In this document: piece by piece, positions 29,268-42,216 of the stretch
Position numbering within the stretch: the first letter of the stretch is position 1
Layout of the letters: every line of letters starts with the position of its first letter
DNA from: CAVTJL01 sp963752325
GTDB lineage: Bacteria; Pseudomonadota; Alphaproteobacteria; Geminicoccales; Geminicoccaceae
Reading direction: 5' to 3'
Length of the DNA stretch: 64,000 nucleotides
Assembly: GCA_963752325.1 (NCBI GenBank)
Contig: CAVVXU010000005.1
Coordinates: 496,001-560,000 of the forward strand
Translations under genes and position numbers: made by a program
Notes under the pieces: generated by a model
What the model saw: the letters and a program-made list of their open reading frames with translations, nothing else
The model's database searches: none
What the model was told of the DNA's origin: nothing

Positions 29268-30683
29268 GTGAGCATTGCTCAGCAGCTTTCGAACGCGCTC
29301 GGGTCTGATCGGGTCCTGATCGGCGACGCCGTGCCGGAGCGCAACTGGTCGGACTGGGTGCGCCTTGCCCCGGCGCGCCCCCTCGCTCTCGTGAGGCCCC
29401 GGTCCACGCAAGAAGTCGCGACCACCCTGCGCATCTGTCATGCTGCGGGCGTGCCGGTGGTTCCCCAAGGCGGGCTGACCGGGCTTTGCGGTGGCGCCGA
29501 GCCGACCAGCGACAGCGTTGCCCTCTCGCTCGAGCGCCTGAACGGGATCGAGGAGATCGACACGGCGACAGGCTCGATGACCGTCTGGTCCGGCACGCCG
29601 CTCGAGGTCGTCCAAAAGGCTGCGGACGAGGCCGGCCTGATGGTGCCGCTCGACCTGGGGGCTCGCGGCTCCTGCGCCATCGGCGGCAACATCTCGACCA
29701 ATGCAGGCGGCAATCGCGTGATCCGCTACGGCATGACGAGGGAGATGGTCCTCGGTCTCGAGGTCGTCCTGGCCGACGGCACGGTCCTCGACGGCCTGAA
29801 CAAGATGGTCAAGAACAATACCGGGTACGACCTGAAGCACCTCTTCATCGGTGCCGAGGGGACGCTGGGCGTCGTGACGCGGGCGGTGCTGAAGCTTTCC
29901 CCGAAGCCCGGCTGTGTCGCCGCAGCACTCTGCGGCCTGCCTGACTTCGACGCGGTCGTGCGGCTGCTGAACGACGCCAAGGCGGGCCTTGGCGGGACGC
30001 TGTCGGCCTTCGAGGTCATGTGGCCCGAGTTCTACGATCTGATGACCACGAAGGCCGCAGGCGTCCGCGCGCCGCTGTCGGGCCGGCACGACCGCTACGT
30101 GCTTATCGAGTTGCAGGGCTCGGACGATGCGATCGACGGGGCCCGCTTCGAGGCGTTTCTCGAGGGCATGCTGGACCAGGGCGTGATCGAGGACGCCGCG
30201 GTGGCACGCTCGACGCGGGAGGTCAGAGACTTCTGGGCGCTACGCGACTCCGTCGCCGAGTTCGATCATATTCTCGGGCCCCACTACGGCTTCGACGTCG
30301 GCCTGCCGACCGGCGAGATGGACAGCTTCGTCGCCGAGACCAAGGCGGCCCTGGACAAGCGCTTCCCCGGCATGGTGACGCTCTGCTTCGGCCATCTCGG
30401 CGACGGCAACATTCATGTCGTCTGCCACGTGCCCGGGCTCGCCAAGGCGCCCAAGGCCGACTTCGAGGAGATCCTCTACGGCATCACCCGGCAGCGGCAC
30501 GGCACGATCTCGGCCGAGCACGGCATTGGGACCGCGCGCAGACGCTATCTCAGCTACTCGCGGACGCCCGAGGAGATCGCCGTGATGCGCGCTATCAAGC
30601 ATGCCCTCGATCCGCGCAACATCCTCAATCCGGGTAAGGTGCTGCCCGGCTCGGGTGACGAGACGACCGGCGCGGCGGCCTGA
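29268..30683 (+). CDS. FAD-binding oxidoreductase, GlcD/D-2-hydroxyacid dehydrogenase type
   Basis: 471 residues, intact, GTG start with AGAGGA upstream. The FAD domain (PCMH) has VPVVPQGGLTGLCGGAEP, IGGNISTNAGGNRVIRYG and HLFIGAEGTLGVVTRAVLKL. The C-terminal domain has LCFGHLGDGNIHVVCH (metal/substrate histidines) and TISAEHGIGTARR. ILNPGKVLP is the typical end. Oxidises a D-2-hydroxyacid such as D-lactate, glycolate or D-2-hydroxyglutarate. Confidence 0.9.
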   Translation: MSIAQQLSNALGSDRVLIGDAVPERNWSDWVRLAPARPLALVRPRSTQEVATTLRICHAAGVPVVPQGGLTGLCGGAEPTSDSVALSLERLNGIEEIDTATGSMTVWSGTPLEVVQKAADEAGLMVPLDLGARGSCAIGGNISTNAGGNRVIRYGMTREMVLGLEVVLADGTVLDGLNKMVKNNTGYDLKHLFIGAEGTLGVVTRAVLKLSPKPGCVAAALCGLPDFDAVVRLLNDAKAGLGGTLSAFEVMWPEFYDLMTTKAAGVRAPLSGRHDRYVLIELQGSDDAIDGARFEAFLEGMLDQGVIEDAAVARSTREVRDFWALRDSVAEFDHILGPHYGFDVGLPTGEMDSFVAETKAALDKRFPGMVTLCFGHLGDGNIHVVCHVPGLAKAPKADFEEILYGITRQRHGTISAEHGIGTARRRYLSYSRTPEEIAVMRAIKHALDPRNILNPGKVLPGSGDETTGAAA

Positions 30684-30881
30684 CGGCACGAGGCTCGCCT
30701 CTCCTTCCTCGGCCGTCGGGTAACCTCAAGCTCTCGTTTCCCGGCAGGACCGGCGGCGCCGAGGCTGGGTGCAGCACCGCCGGCGGCGACACGTCGAGCC
30801 GGTCGCCTGGGAGACCTTGCGCTCGTCCGATAGCCCGGCCATCGTCCAGGCCTCGTTGACCTGCGAAGCGAGGTTGCATCG

Positions 30882-32093
30882 ATGACCATCAGGCGGGGCC
30901 GGGAACTCGTGCAGCTGCCCGGGCCCACGAACATTCCCGATCGCGTCCTGCGCGCCATGCATCGCCCTGCGACGGACTTCGCCGCCCCCGAGTTCACCGC
31001 GCTGACGCGGAGCTGCCTCGAGGACCTGCGCGGGGTCTTCCAGACAGAGGCCCCGATCTACCCCTATGTCGCCCTGGGCCACGCGGCCTGGGAGGTGGCG
31101 CTCGCCAACCTCGTGCGACCCGGCGAGCGTGTGCTGGTCGCCGAGACCGGACGCTTCGCGCAGAGCTGGCGCGAGATGGCGCAGGCCCTGGGCATCGAGA
31201 TCGAGATCGTGGCGACGGATCTGCGACATCCGATCGATGCCGGTGCTATCGAGGAGCGGCTCCGCGCGGACCGCGCTCGGGCCATCAAGGCCGTGCTGCT
31301 CGTCCATGTCGAGACCTCGACCGGCATGGTCCACGATGTGGCGGCAGTGCGCCAGGCGCTCGACGCCACCGACCATCCCGCCCTTCTCCTCGTCGACGCG
31401 GTGGCGTCTCTCGCCTGCGTCGACCTGCCGATGGACCGGCTCGGCATCGATGTCGCCCTGGCCGCGTCCCAGAAGGGACTGATGCTCCCGCCTGGCGTCA
31501 GCTTCGTCGCTGTCGGGCCGCGGGCGGCGAGGGTCGCCGAGGCTGGCGGGTCTCTCCGGCGCTACTGGGATTGGCGGCTACGATCGGGTGACGAGACCTA
31601 TCTGTGGTTCCACGGCACGCCACCGATCCAGATGATCTACGGGCTCAGAGAAGCGCTCGATATGCTGCGCGAGGAAGGGCTCGAGAACGTCTTTGCCCGT
31701 CACCGACGTCTCGCCCGGGCGACCCGTGCCTGCATCGACCATTGGGCCCAGGCTGGCGCCCTCGAGTTCCAGGTCGTCGTCCCGTCCGCACGCTCCGACA
31801 GCGTCACGGCGATCCGCATGCACCGGCCACACGACCCGGACGCCGTCAGACGCCACTGCCGCGACCGGCTCAGCGTGACGCTGGGCGGTGGCCTCGGTCC
31901 GCTCGCAGGTCGGGTGATGCGGATCGGCCATATGGGCGATCTGAACGAGCCGATGCTTCTCGGAGCGCTCGCCGCCCTCGAGCTTGCGCTGGAGGTCATG
32001 GCGGTGCCCTACGCCCCTGGCGGCGTTACGGCAGCCATCACCGCTCTCGCAGATGAGACCACGCGGCGACGAGTGCCCCAGCCTAGCCCTTGA
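30882..32093 (+). CDS. Class V aminotransferase (serine/alanine-glyoxylate type)
   Basis: 403 residues, intact. LVQLPGPTNIPDRVLRAM is the N-terminal signature of serine-glyoxylate aminotransferases. LLLVDAVASLACVDLPMD has the PLP-ring Asp and ALAASQKGLMLPPGVSFVAV the PLP Lys. ETYLWFHGTPPIQMIYGLREAL and GHMGDLNEPMLLGALAALE close the family pattern. With the preceding glycolate-type dehydrogenase it could form a glyoxylate-to-glycine step (inference). Its end overlaps the convergent permease gene by 11 bases. Confidence 0.88.
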   Translation: MTIRRGRELVQLPGPTNIPDRVLRAMHRPATDFAAPEFTALTRSCLEDLRGVFQTEAPIYPYVALGHAAWEVALANLVRPGERVLVAETGRFAQSWREMAQALGIEIEIVATDLRHPIDAGAIEERLRADRARAIKAVLLVHVETSTGMVHDVAAVRQALDATDHPALLLVDAVASLACVDLPMDRLGIDVALAASQKGLMLPPGVSFVAVGPRAARVAEAGGSLRRYWDWRLRSGDETYLWFHGTPPIQMIYGLREALDMLREEGLENVFARHRRLARATRACIDHWAQAGALEFQVVVPSARSDSVTAIRMHRPHDPDAVRRHCRDRLSVTLGGGLGPLAGRVMRIGHMGDLNEPMLLGALAALELALEVMAVPYAPGGVTAAITALADETTRRRVPQPSP

Positions 32094-32958
32094 CGCTGCC
32101 GATGGTGAGGCCGGTCGTCATGTGGCTGCGGAAGAAGTAGTAGATGATCAGCGGCGGGATCGAATAGATGATGGCCGTCGCCATCATCACGTTCCAAGGC
32201 GCCTCGTCGCTGCTGAGAAAGAACCCCAGCGCCACGGGCAGCGTCCGCTCGCTCTCCGAGGATAGCAGCAGCACCGCATAGATGTACTCGTTCCAGGCGA
32301 GCAACAGCGAGTAGGTCCCGACGGCGACCAGCGCCGGCATCATCAGCGGTAGGAAGATCCGAAAGAATATCTGCGGGGTGCTGGCGCCGTCGATCTTGGC
32401 GCTCTCGTCGAGCTCGCGCGGGATGCTGGCGCTGTATTGCTGGAAGATGAAGATCGCATACGGGGTGGCGAAGGTCACCTCGACGAGGATGACCGACCAC
32501 AGATTGTCCAGAAGCCCATAGTTCTGCATGATCCGATAGAACGGAATGGCGAGGAACGTCGCCGGGATCACGTAGGTCAGGAGCGCCGCGTTCGAGAGCA
32601 GCCCGCCGAGGCGGATGTCGAGCCGGGTGATCGAGAACGTCGCGAGCGACGCTATCGCGATCGTCATCAGCGCCGTGGCAACGCCGACCAGAAGGCTGTT
32701 CCAGAGCTGGATCCAGAACTTCTCGACGAAGAACTGGTTCTGGGTCAGCACCGTGCCGAAGCTCTCGAGCGTCGGGTTGACCGGCACGAGATTGCCGCTG
32801 AAGATCATCTCGTTCGTCTGCAACGAGATCATCACCATGTTGTAGATCGGCAGGAGCGTCCAGAAGAGGATCAAGAGGCCGAGCACGATCCCCACCAGCG
32901 TCTTCGCCGGCGAGGAGCTGCCAGGGAGCGGCGGGGGGGCAGCTGCGGCGGCGCTCAT
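32083..32958 (-). CDS. Carbohydrate ABC transporter permease, MalG/UgpE type
   Basis: 291 residues with six predicted spans. The EAA loop that contacts the ATPase is IPRELDESAKIDGASTPQIF followed by RIFLPLMMPAL. FWTLLPIYNMVMISLQTNEMI is the first span. TTGLTIGSVKG is the usual C-terminus. Its ATG overlaps the last base of the upstream permease stop (TGATG). Confidence 0.9.
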   Translation of the reverse strand: MSAAAAAPPPLPGSSSPAKTLVGIVLGLLILFWTLLPIYNMVMISLQTNEMIFSGNLVPVNPTLESFGTVLTQNQFFVEKFWIQLWNSLLVGVATALMTIAIASLATFSITRLDIRLGGLLSNAALLTYVIPATFLAIPFYRIMQNYGLLDNLWSVILVEVTFATPYAIFIFQQYSASIPRELDESAKIDGASTPQIFFRIFLPLMMPALVAVGTYSLLLAWNEYIYAVLLLSSESERTLPVALGFFLSSDEAPWNVMMATAIIYSIPPLIIYYFFRSHMTTGLTIGSVKG

Positions 32959-33884
32959 CAGTCGTCCGCCTTCTTCCGGATCATGCGCATCAAGAATATC
33001 ACCAGGGGTATCAGCACCGGCAGCGCCGTGATGACCGTGGCGATACCGAGCGCCGGGTCGCCGATCTCGAAGGCGTTGCGGATGCCGAGCGTGGCCAGCA
33101 CGTGGGTCGAGAGGACCGGCCCCCCGCCGCTGATGAAGTGCACCGTGTTGTAGTCGCCGAGCGACCAGATGGTCGAGAGCACGGTGCAGATGATGTAGAG
33201 GTTCCGCATCATCGGGAAGGTGATGTGGCGGAACCGCTGGGTCATGGTGGCGCCGTCGATTGCTGCCGCCTCGTAGAGCTCGTGCGGGATCGCCGTGCGC
33301 CCGGCGAGGAAGATGACCGTCCAGAACGGCAGCCATTTCCAGATGTAGAAGACGATGTTGGAGCCCATCGCCAGCGACGGCGTCGTCAGCCAGCCCGGGC
33401 CGAAGGTGCCGAAGCCGTGCCACAGAGCATTGTTGATCAGCCCCCACTGCCCGTTCAGCATCCAGCGGGCCGAGATGAAAGTCGGGATCGCCGGCACCGC
33501 CCATGGCAAGATGAAGATCAGGAACAGCCACTTGATCCAGCGCGACGGCATGTTGAAGTAGCCGGACAACATCAGCGCCAGGAACATCTTGATGTTGACC
33601 CCGAGGACCAGGAACAGGAAGGTGTTTCTGAGAGTCTTCAGGTAGATGGGCTGATTGAACAGCGTGACGTAGCTGGCGGGGCTGCTGCCAAGCCAGAGAC
33701 CGTAAAGGACCGGATAGATCACCAGCATGACGAAGACGGTGATGTAGGGCACCACGAAAATGGCCGCCCACAGGCTCTCGGCGGTGAGAGCCTTTCCCCC
33801 GCCAAGCATCTCCCCGGCCCGCCCGCCGCTGCCGCCGCGGGCGATTGCCGGGGATTTGGCCTTCGGTGAGAGGGCCTCGGCCAT
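32958..33884 (-). CDS. Carbohydrate ABC transporter permease, MalF/UgpA type
   Basis: 308 residues. After a polar N-terminus the spans begin at SLWAAIFVVPYITVFVMLVI. The EAA loop is IPHELYEAAAIDGATMTQRF. Together with the MalG-type permease and the binding protein upstream it makes a sugar or polyol importer. No ATPase gene is found next to the three, so it must use a subunit encoded elsewhere. Confidence 0.9.
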   Translation of the reverse strand: MAEALSPKAKSPAIARGGSGGRAGEMLGGGKALTAESLWAAIFVVPYITVFVMLVIYPVLYGLWLGSSPASYVTLFNQPIYLKTLRNTFLFLVLGVNIKMFLALMLSGYFNMPSRWIKWLFLIFILPWAVPAIPTFISARWMLNGQWGLINNALWHGFGTFGPGWLTTPSLAMGSNIVFYIWKWLPFWTVIFLAGRTAIPHELYEAAAIDGATMTQRFRHITFPMMRNLYIICTVLSTIWSLGDYNTVHFISGGGPVLSTHVLATLGIRNAFEIGDPALGIATVITALPVLIPLVIFLMRMIRKKADD

Positions 33885-33893
33885 CGACGGGCC

Positions 33894-35270
33894 CTAGCTC
33901 TTCGGCACCGGGTACTGCGCGAAGATCTCCTTGATCCGGGCGAAGGCGGTGTCGACCGCCTGCTCGGGTGTCTTGCCGTTGATGACCACATCACCCTCGG
34001 CCTTGCCCCAGATCTCCTCGGCGTTCACCTGCGCATAGGCAGGATTGTAGGCCATCGGCCAGGGCAGGGTCGGGCCTTCAACCTCCTGCTTGACCACCAC
34101 CGGCCGGTGCGGGTCGGAGGGATCGGTCCAGTAGGGGTCGTTCTTGACGATCTCCGGCATGACCGGCAGCCAGCGACCACGGGCTCCCTTGAGATACTCG
34201 TTGAGGTTCTCAGGCTCCACCAGGAACTTCATGAACGACTTGGCCAAGTCGATATGGGCCGCTTTGGCGGGGATCATGACGACCTTCACAGCCACCAAGC
34301 TCGGAATCTGGGTGCCATCGGGCCCGAGCGGCTGGCCCATGGTGACGATGTCGTGCATGTAGAGCTGCTTGTCGTCGAACTTCGCCACCGGGATCGAGAT
34401 CGTGGCGTTCGAGGTCATCACGATCTGCTTGGAGAAGAACGCGACATTGTTGTCGGCATCGCCCCAGTTGACGGCGCTGGGCGGCACATAGCCGTCCTTG
34501 AAGGCGTTGGTCAGGAAGGTGATGCAGTCGACCGCCGCCTTGTGCGTCTCGGGGCTCAGATTGAGCGAGCCATCGGGCTTGACGATCTCACCGCCATAGG
34601 CCAGCAGGTATTGGTTGAAAGTATAGTAATTGTCGGTGTCGATCGTCGACATCGGCAGGCCCATGCTGTAGACTCGCATGCCCTTGGCACGCAGCTTGTC
34701 CTGCACGGTCCGCCAAAACTGCCAAAAATCATCCCACTTCTGCGGAATATCGGCCGAGGTGAAACCGGCCTGCTCGACCAGCGGGCGCCAATAGAAATTG
34801 TGCAGCGCCTGCTGCTTAAGCGGGATCGCATAAAAGCTCCGCTTCTTGGCGACATTGTTATAGAGATCGGCAGAGAGCAGCGCCGTCTTGGTGTACTTGT
34901 CCTTGACGGTGTCAATGACATCGGTGACGTCGGCGAGGTTGCCGTTCCACGCCTGCTGCGGTGCGACGGCGAAATCGGCGGTGTCGGCATAGGCGATGTC
35001 GGGCGGCGAATCGCTCGACAGCCCCGAGATGACCTTGGTGGCGATGTCGGACGTGCTGTAGAAAGAGAGGTTGACGGTGTTGCCGGTCTGGTCCTCCCAC
35101 TTCTTGATCGTCGCCTTGAGGGCGTCGTCCTCGGCCGCATAGAACCCTTTATTCCACCACAACGTAAGGGTCTCGGCGGTGGCGATTTGGCCCGCAGCCA
35201 CCGTCATCGAGGCGAACGCCAAAACTCCGAAACCGGTAGTGAGCAGCCTCTGTGCCGTCCGTGATCCCAT
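33894..35270 (-). CDS. Extracellular solute-binding protein of the ABC importer
   Basis: 458 residues. The ATG at 35270 follows AGGAAAG and gives the signal peptide MGSRTAQRLLTTGFGVLAFA with cleavage near ATAET. The mature domain has LTLWWNKGFYAAEDDALKAT, KVISGLSSDSPPDIAYADTA, YAIPLKQQALHNFYWRPLVE and AKSFMKFLVEPENLNEYLKG, typical of family 1 carbohydrate-binding proteins. The substrate is unknown. Confidence 0.9.
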   Translation of the reverse strand: MGSRTAQRLLTTGFGVLAFASMTVAAGQIATAETLTLWWNKGFYAAEDDALKATIKKWEDQTGNTVNLSFYSTSDIATKVISGLSSDSPPDIAYADTADFAVAPQQAWNGNLADVTDVIDTVKDKYTKTALLSADLYNNVAKKRSFYAIPLKQQALHNFYWRPLVEQAGFTSADIPQKWDDFWQFWRTVQDKLRAKGMRVYSMGLPMSTIDTDNYYTFNQYLLAYGGEIVKPDGSLNLSPETHKAAVDCITFLTNAFKDGYVPPSAVNWGDADNNVAFFSKQIVMTSNATISIPVAKFDDKQLYMHDIVTMGQPLGPDGTQIPSLVAVKVVMIPAKAAHIDLAKSFMKFLVEPENLNEYLKGARGRWLPVMPEIVKNDPYWTDPSDPHRPVVVKQEVEGPTLPWPMAYNPAYAQVNAEEIWGKAEGDVVINGKTPEQAVDTAFARIKEIFAQYPVPKS

Positions 35271-35342
35271 CTTCTTTCCTGCCTTCCTGATCCTCGTCTT
35301 CCAACCGTCGCTGCCGCGGTGCGAGCGGCCCAATCTCGTTAC

Positions 35343-35370
35343 AGCGTACCGCCAAGGAGCCCCGAGTCAA
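35343..35370 (-). promoter_or_regulatory. Possible sigma70 promoter of the ABC importer operon
   Basis: On the minus strand TTGACT (35370-35365), 16 bases, TACGCT (35348-35343), about 70 bases before the binding-protein ATG. The -35 is good and the -10 weak. Confidence 0.4.
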
Positions 35371-35553
35371 GCGCAGCGCGCCCGCGCGAACCACGCATAG
35401 GCCGCCCCCATCGACAGTCGAGGAAATCTTGCGCCGTCGCGCTCCAGACGACCAATCCGACGGAGCGCAATAGTTGCCGGACTATCAGACGAGGGCCTCA
35501 TCCGCCGAGCACGCCACCTCGCCTGCGGCGCTGCCGCCGATCACTTCAACTCG

Positions 35554-37963
<2,410 letters not shown>

Positions 37964-37971
<8 letters not shown>

Positions 37972-39070
37972 AGGCGGTCAGTCTGCCCTCGTTGACGTGA
38001 AAGAACGTAGCTCTGCCCGCGAGCGCACGGAACGCGTTGGCGTCTGTGCCAGAGAGCCATGCCTGGATACCCAGATCCGCCAGAGAAGACGCAAAGCGCA
38101 TCACGCCGTCGCGAATCAAGGTGCGCCGAGATCTCGTCGAGCAGCAATATCGGAAAGCTCCCCAGTCGATCACGGCTCAACATCGCTTGCGCGAGGACGA
38201 CGCTGACGAGAAGAGATTTCTGACGTCCGGTCGAGCATGTCTGTGCCGATGCCCCGGTCTCGGCGTCGATCAGCCGAAGATCACTGCGATGCGGCCCACA
38301 AGACGCGCCACCGGCAACCGTATCGACCGCGCGGCCGGCACGGAGATCGGCCATCATCTGCTCCTCCACCTCGACCGCCGGGATGGCCGAGAGCGCGCTC
38401 TCGCTGTCGCCCGATCACCTCCAGAATCGGCCGCGGAAAAGAGGTCTCCAGCCGCTCCAGCTGAGCGTTGAGCGCCGCGACCGTCTCGAGCCGCGCCGCC
38501 GCGATCGCCACACCCGCCTCACTCATTCGACGCTCGACCACGTCGAGCCATACACGATCTCTCCCGCCTCCACGGAGCAGGGTGGAACGTTCGCGTAGCG
38601 CCCGCTCATATGCGCTGATCCGCGGGCCATGCTCGGGAGCGCTGCGTCAGCACCAGCCGATCGAGGAACCGCCTACGCGCGGAAGGCGGATCCTGAAGCA
38701 GCCGGTCTTGGCTTGGCGTGAGCCATGCCAGGCTTGCGTGCTCCCCAGGGCTCGCCTGACGCCGAACCGCTACGCCCTCGACCTCCGCCACGCGACGCTC
38801 CAGATCGGGTGGCCGCCACGTCTCGATGCGGACGGGGCCAAGAGGGCCGGCCAGATCCGCCGACACATGCCAGGGAAGCGAGCCGTCACGATCGAGATCC
38901 CGTATGGCAGCGCGACGCAGCCCACGCCCCGGAGACAGTAGCGAGATAGCCTCGAGCAAATTGGTCTTGCCTGTCCCATTCTCGCCGGTCAGAACGACCA
39001 TGCCCGATGGCGGACAGACGAGCAGGCTCGAATAGTTCCGGAAGTTTCGCAGCGCCAGCCGCGTGACCAT
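37964..39070 (-). CDS. recF: DNA replication and repair protein RecF, several indels
   Basis: About 369 residues across the breaks. MVTRLALRNFRNYSSLLVCP starts it, with Walker A GENGTGKTNLLEAISLLSPG. Frames change near 38660, 38400 and 38150, and the protein continues in ERRMSEAGVAIAAARLETVA, CGPHRSDLRL, TGRQKSLLVSVVLAQAML and Walker B ILLLDEISAHLD. It ends WLSGTDANAFRALAGRATFF and LTAYD. RecF loads RecA at gaps. Conserved motifs on both sides of every break show the gene is functional in the organism. Confidence 0.92.
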
Positions 39071-39125
39071 CAATGCGTCAGCTGGCTTTCCCTTCGTCGA
39101 CAGACAAGCGCACCCCTCGTCGTCA

Positions 39126-40251
39126 TCAGACACGCATGGGCATCAGAACATAGAGAGCAGCTCGAATCGGCGGGCTCACGGACAACGGCCGGCGCCGCCG
39201 CGCTTCGCCATCTCCAGCCGGACCTCCGAGACCCTCGATCTGGGCCATCATGTCCAATATATAGCGAGCGTTGAAGCCGATCTCCAGCGGCTCGCCGGCG
39301 AAGTCGACGTCGACCTCCTCGGTCGCCCGGCCGGCATCGACGCTTATCGCCGAGATTGTCATCCTCGCAGGCTCGAACCTCAGCTTCACGGCGCGCGCCT
39401 TCTCGGTCGAGATGGTGGCAACGCGATCGACCGCCTCGGCGAAGGCGGCCGCCAGCGACGACGGCGACGCGCTCGTTGCCGACGGGAATGACCCGCTCAT
39501 AGTCGGGGAAGGTTCCGTCGATGAGCCGTGAAAGAAGGATGGCGCGGCCGCAGGTGAACTGGATGCGCGTCGGCGACACCGCGACCGCGACCTGCTCTCC
39601 GGCCTGATCAAGCAGCTTGCGCAGCTCGCCTACGGTCTTGCGAGGGACGATGATCGGCGGGATCTGGCCGGCACCGTCTGGCAGGCCGACCTCAACGCGA
39701 GCAAGCCTGTGGCCGTCGGTCGCGACGCGCACGAAGCATGCTCGCCGCCCCGCTCCTGCGCCGCATGCAGGTGGATGCCGTTCAGGTAATAGCGCGTCTC
39801 CTCGGTCGAGATGGCGAATCGCGTCTTGTCGATGAGCTTGGCGAGATCGCTCGGCGGCATGGCGAAGCGAACCTCCAGCTCCTCCGTGGCCATTGCCGGA
39901 AACTCGTCCGCCGCAAGACAGGGCAAGGCGAAGGTGGATCGTCCGGCCTCGAGGCTGAGCTCGGCCGAGCCGCTCGCCTGCGACAGCGCCAGCTGGGCAC
40001 CCTCTGGCAGCTTCCTCACGATCTCGAAGAAGGTGTGGGCCGCGACCGACGTCGAGCCCGGCTCCGCGATCTCGGCGTCCTCGTACGCCATGAGCGTGAC
40101 ATCGAGGTCGGTCGCGGTAAGGCCGAGACGCCCGCCCGTCCGCGTCGAGCTTGACGTTCGAGAGGATGGGAATCGTGGTGCGGCGCTCGACGACGTTCTG
40201 CACGTGGGCGAGGGACCTGAGAAGCGCGGCGCGCTCGATCGTGAGCTTCAT
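39126..40251 (-). CDS. dnaN: DNA polymerase III beta subunit (sliding clamp), several indels
   Basis: About 375 residues in total. MKLTIERAALLRSLAHVQNV and VERRTTIPILSNVKLDADG are the clamp N-terminus. Frames change near 40135, 39735 and 39455. The middle has FFEIVRKLPEGAQLAL and VRVATDGHRLARVEVGLP. The end has YILDMMAQIEGLGG and the invariant-type tail AALYVLMPMRV. It encircles DNA as a dimer and tethers polymerase. 83 bp separate it from dnaA. Confidence 0.94.
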
Positions 40252-40334
40252 GGAGCAGACCTACGGAAGAGCGGCTGATTCGGCGCCGCCGGGGTCCAGG
40301 GGGCAGTCACGCTAGCAGAATAGCGCGCTGCCGT

Positions 40335-41825
40335 TCAGTGCTTTTCCAGCGAGGACTCCGGCGCCGGCCGTCTCAGGCCTTGCAGGCGACGCTTCAGCTG
40401 CTCGACATCGTCCGCGAGAGCACGATCCTCCGCCGACAGCTTCTCGATCTGCCGAACCGCATGCATCACGGTCGTATGGTCGCGATTGCCGAATTTCTTG
40501 CCGATCTCCGGCAGCGATCGGGGCGTCAGCATCTTCGCCAGATACATGGCCACCTGGCGCGGCCGTGCGATCGCCCGTGGACCGGCGGCTGGAGCTCATG
40601 TCGGCAAGCGAATGCCATAGTGCTCGACCACGACCTTCTGGATCTCCTCGATCGTCACCCGACGATCGGCGGCCCGAAGAACGTCCTTGAGAATCTCCTG
40701 CGCCATCTCGATCGAGACCGGACGGCCCGGTGAGGCCGCCTGGTGCACGATCCGATTGAGCGCCCCTTCGAGCTCGCGGACGTTCGAGGTGATGCGCGAG
40801 GCCAGGAACTCGATGACCCGCGGCCGGCACATCGACGCCCACCTGCTCGGCCTTAGACTGGAGGATGCCCAGCCGCAGCTCGTAGGTCGTCGGATGGATA
40901 TCGGCGACGAGACCCCAGGAGAGACGCGAGCGAATGCGCTCCTCAAGGCCGTTCAGATCCGAAGGGCTGCGATCGGCGGAGATGACGATCTGGCGTCCAC
41001 GATCGACAAGGGCGTTGAAGGTATGAAAGAATTCCTCCTGCGTGCTGTCCTTCCCGCTGATGAACTGAACGTCGTCCACCATGAGCAGGTCGACCGAGCG
41101 GAACAGCTCCTTGAAGCCCATCGTATCCTTGGACCGCAGGGCCCTGATGAACTGATACATGAACTTCTCGGCCGAGAGATAGACGATCCGGCGCCCCGGA
41201 TCACGCTGCTTCACGCGCCAAGCGATGGCATGCATCAGGTGGGTCTTGCCGAGCCCCACGCCGCCATAGAGGAAGAGCGGATTGAACGGAGGTTTCGAGG
41301 AGCGTGGACACGCGCTCTGCGGCGGCCACGGCAAACTCGTTGGGCTTGCCCACGACGAAGCGCTCGAAGGTGAACCTCGCGTCGATGCGCGCACCAAGCT
41401 CGTCCAACGGGCCCGTCGCCGCCGCCTCGGGCACGGCCACGGCCACGGCCGCGGCAGGAGGATCGGACTTTTCTGTCACCGCCGGTGAGGCCGTCGCCGG
41501 GCGGATGTTGAGCGCGATCGATCGGATAGCGGGGTTCATGCTGGCCCAAAGGCAGCGGATCCGGTCCGCATAGTTCGCCACCACCCAATCACGCATGAAC
41601 TGCGTCGGCACGGCGATAACCGCGCGCTCGCCTTCGATAGCGCACAGGTCCAGCGGCTTCAGCCAAGTGCTGATAGGCCGTGTCGCCGACCTCGGCCCGA
41701 AGCAGCGACCGGACCTGCTGCCACTGATACGAGATCTCACTCGTCGGAGGGATCATGCCATCCTCGGAGGCGACGTCGTCCTGACCGGAATCCGCATGCA
41801 ATTTATGTTTCGGCCAAAAGGCCAT
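40335..41825 (-). CDS. dnaA: Chromosomal replication initiator DnaA, several indels
   Basis: About 497 residues in total. Domain I has YQWQQVRSLLRAEVGDTAYQ. After shifts near 41690 and 41290 the AAA+ domain shows PLFLYGGVGLGKTHLMHAIA (Walker A), DLLMVDDVQFISGK (Walker B) and RIRSRLSWGLVADI (sensor and box VII region). Further shifts near 40830 and 40600 lead to domain IV, LPEIGKKFGNRDHTTVMHAV, the DnaA-box-binding signature. The ATG at 41825 (MAFWPKHKLHAD) is one choice; 41753 is another. The fast sequence of breaks reflects local indel density. Confidence 0.94.
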
Positions 41826-42169
41826 CGCTAAGCCCCGCCGCTCAGTGCCTCTAACGTTGCCGATTCCCGTGCGGACATCGGCAAGCACCCCCTCTACCGG
41901 ACGGCCGCGTAAGACCGTCTCTTCCTTTGGCGAAGAAGCCAAACTGATATCAGGTAGATAACACTGAAGCCTCACAAGTCGACTGCAAGACAAACGACTT
42001 CTGAGGCAAGAACTATTTCGAGCCTACTGAACGCATCACCTGCCGCCGCTTGCTGAGGCAACCACGGCAATACGCAAAGACCTTAAGAAGAGGCTCGACC
42101 GCTGACAAGGGGATCGAATAGAGAACGGAGAAATTCGCCGGGAGGTTGAGGCCTGAAATAGCAAACGAC
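41826..42169. other. Intergenic region upstream of dnaA
   Basis: About 340 bp without a gene, locally AT-richer than its neighbours. I looked for DnaA boxes (TTATCCACA and its complement) and found none in consensus form, so there is no direct sign that the origin lies here. It should carry the dnaA promoter, which I could not define. Confidence 0.55.
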
Positions 42170-42191
42170 GCGGCTAGGCATCCCTAGCCGC
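42170..42191 (-). terminator. Terminator-like hairpin downstream of rpsT
   Basis: GCGGCTAGG (42170-42178), a four-base loop, CCTAGCCGC (42183-42191) is a perfect 9-bp stem. On the minus strand it is followed by GTCGTTTGCTATTT, a broken U-rich tract, as expected for the 3' end of rpsT. Confidence 0.7.
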
Positions 42192-42216
42192 TACGAAACC
42201 CACAACGACGAAAGGC

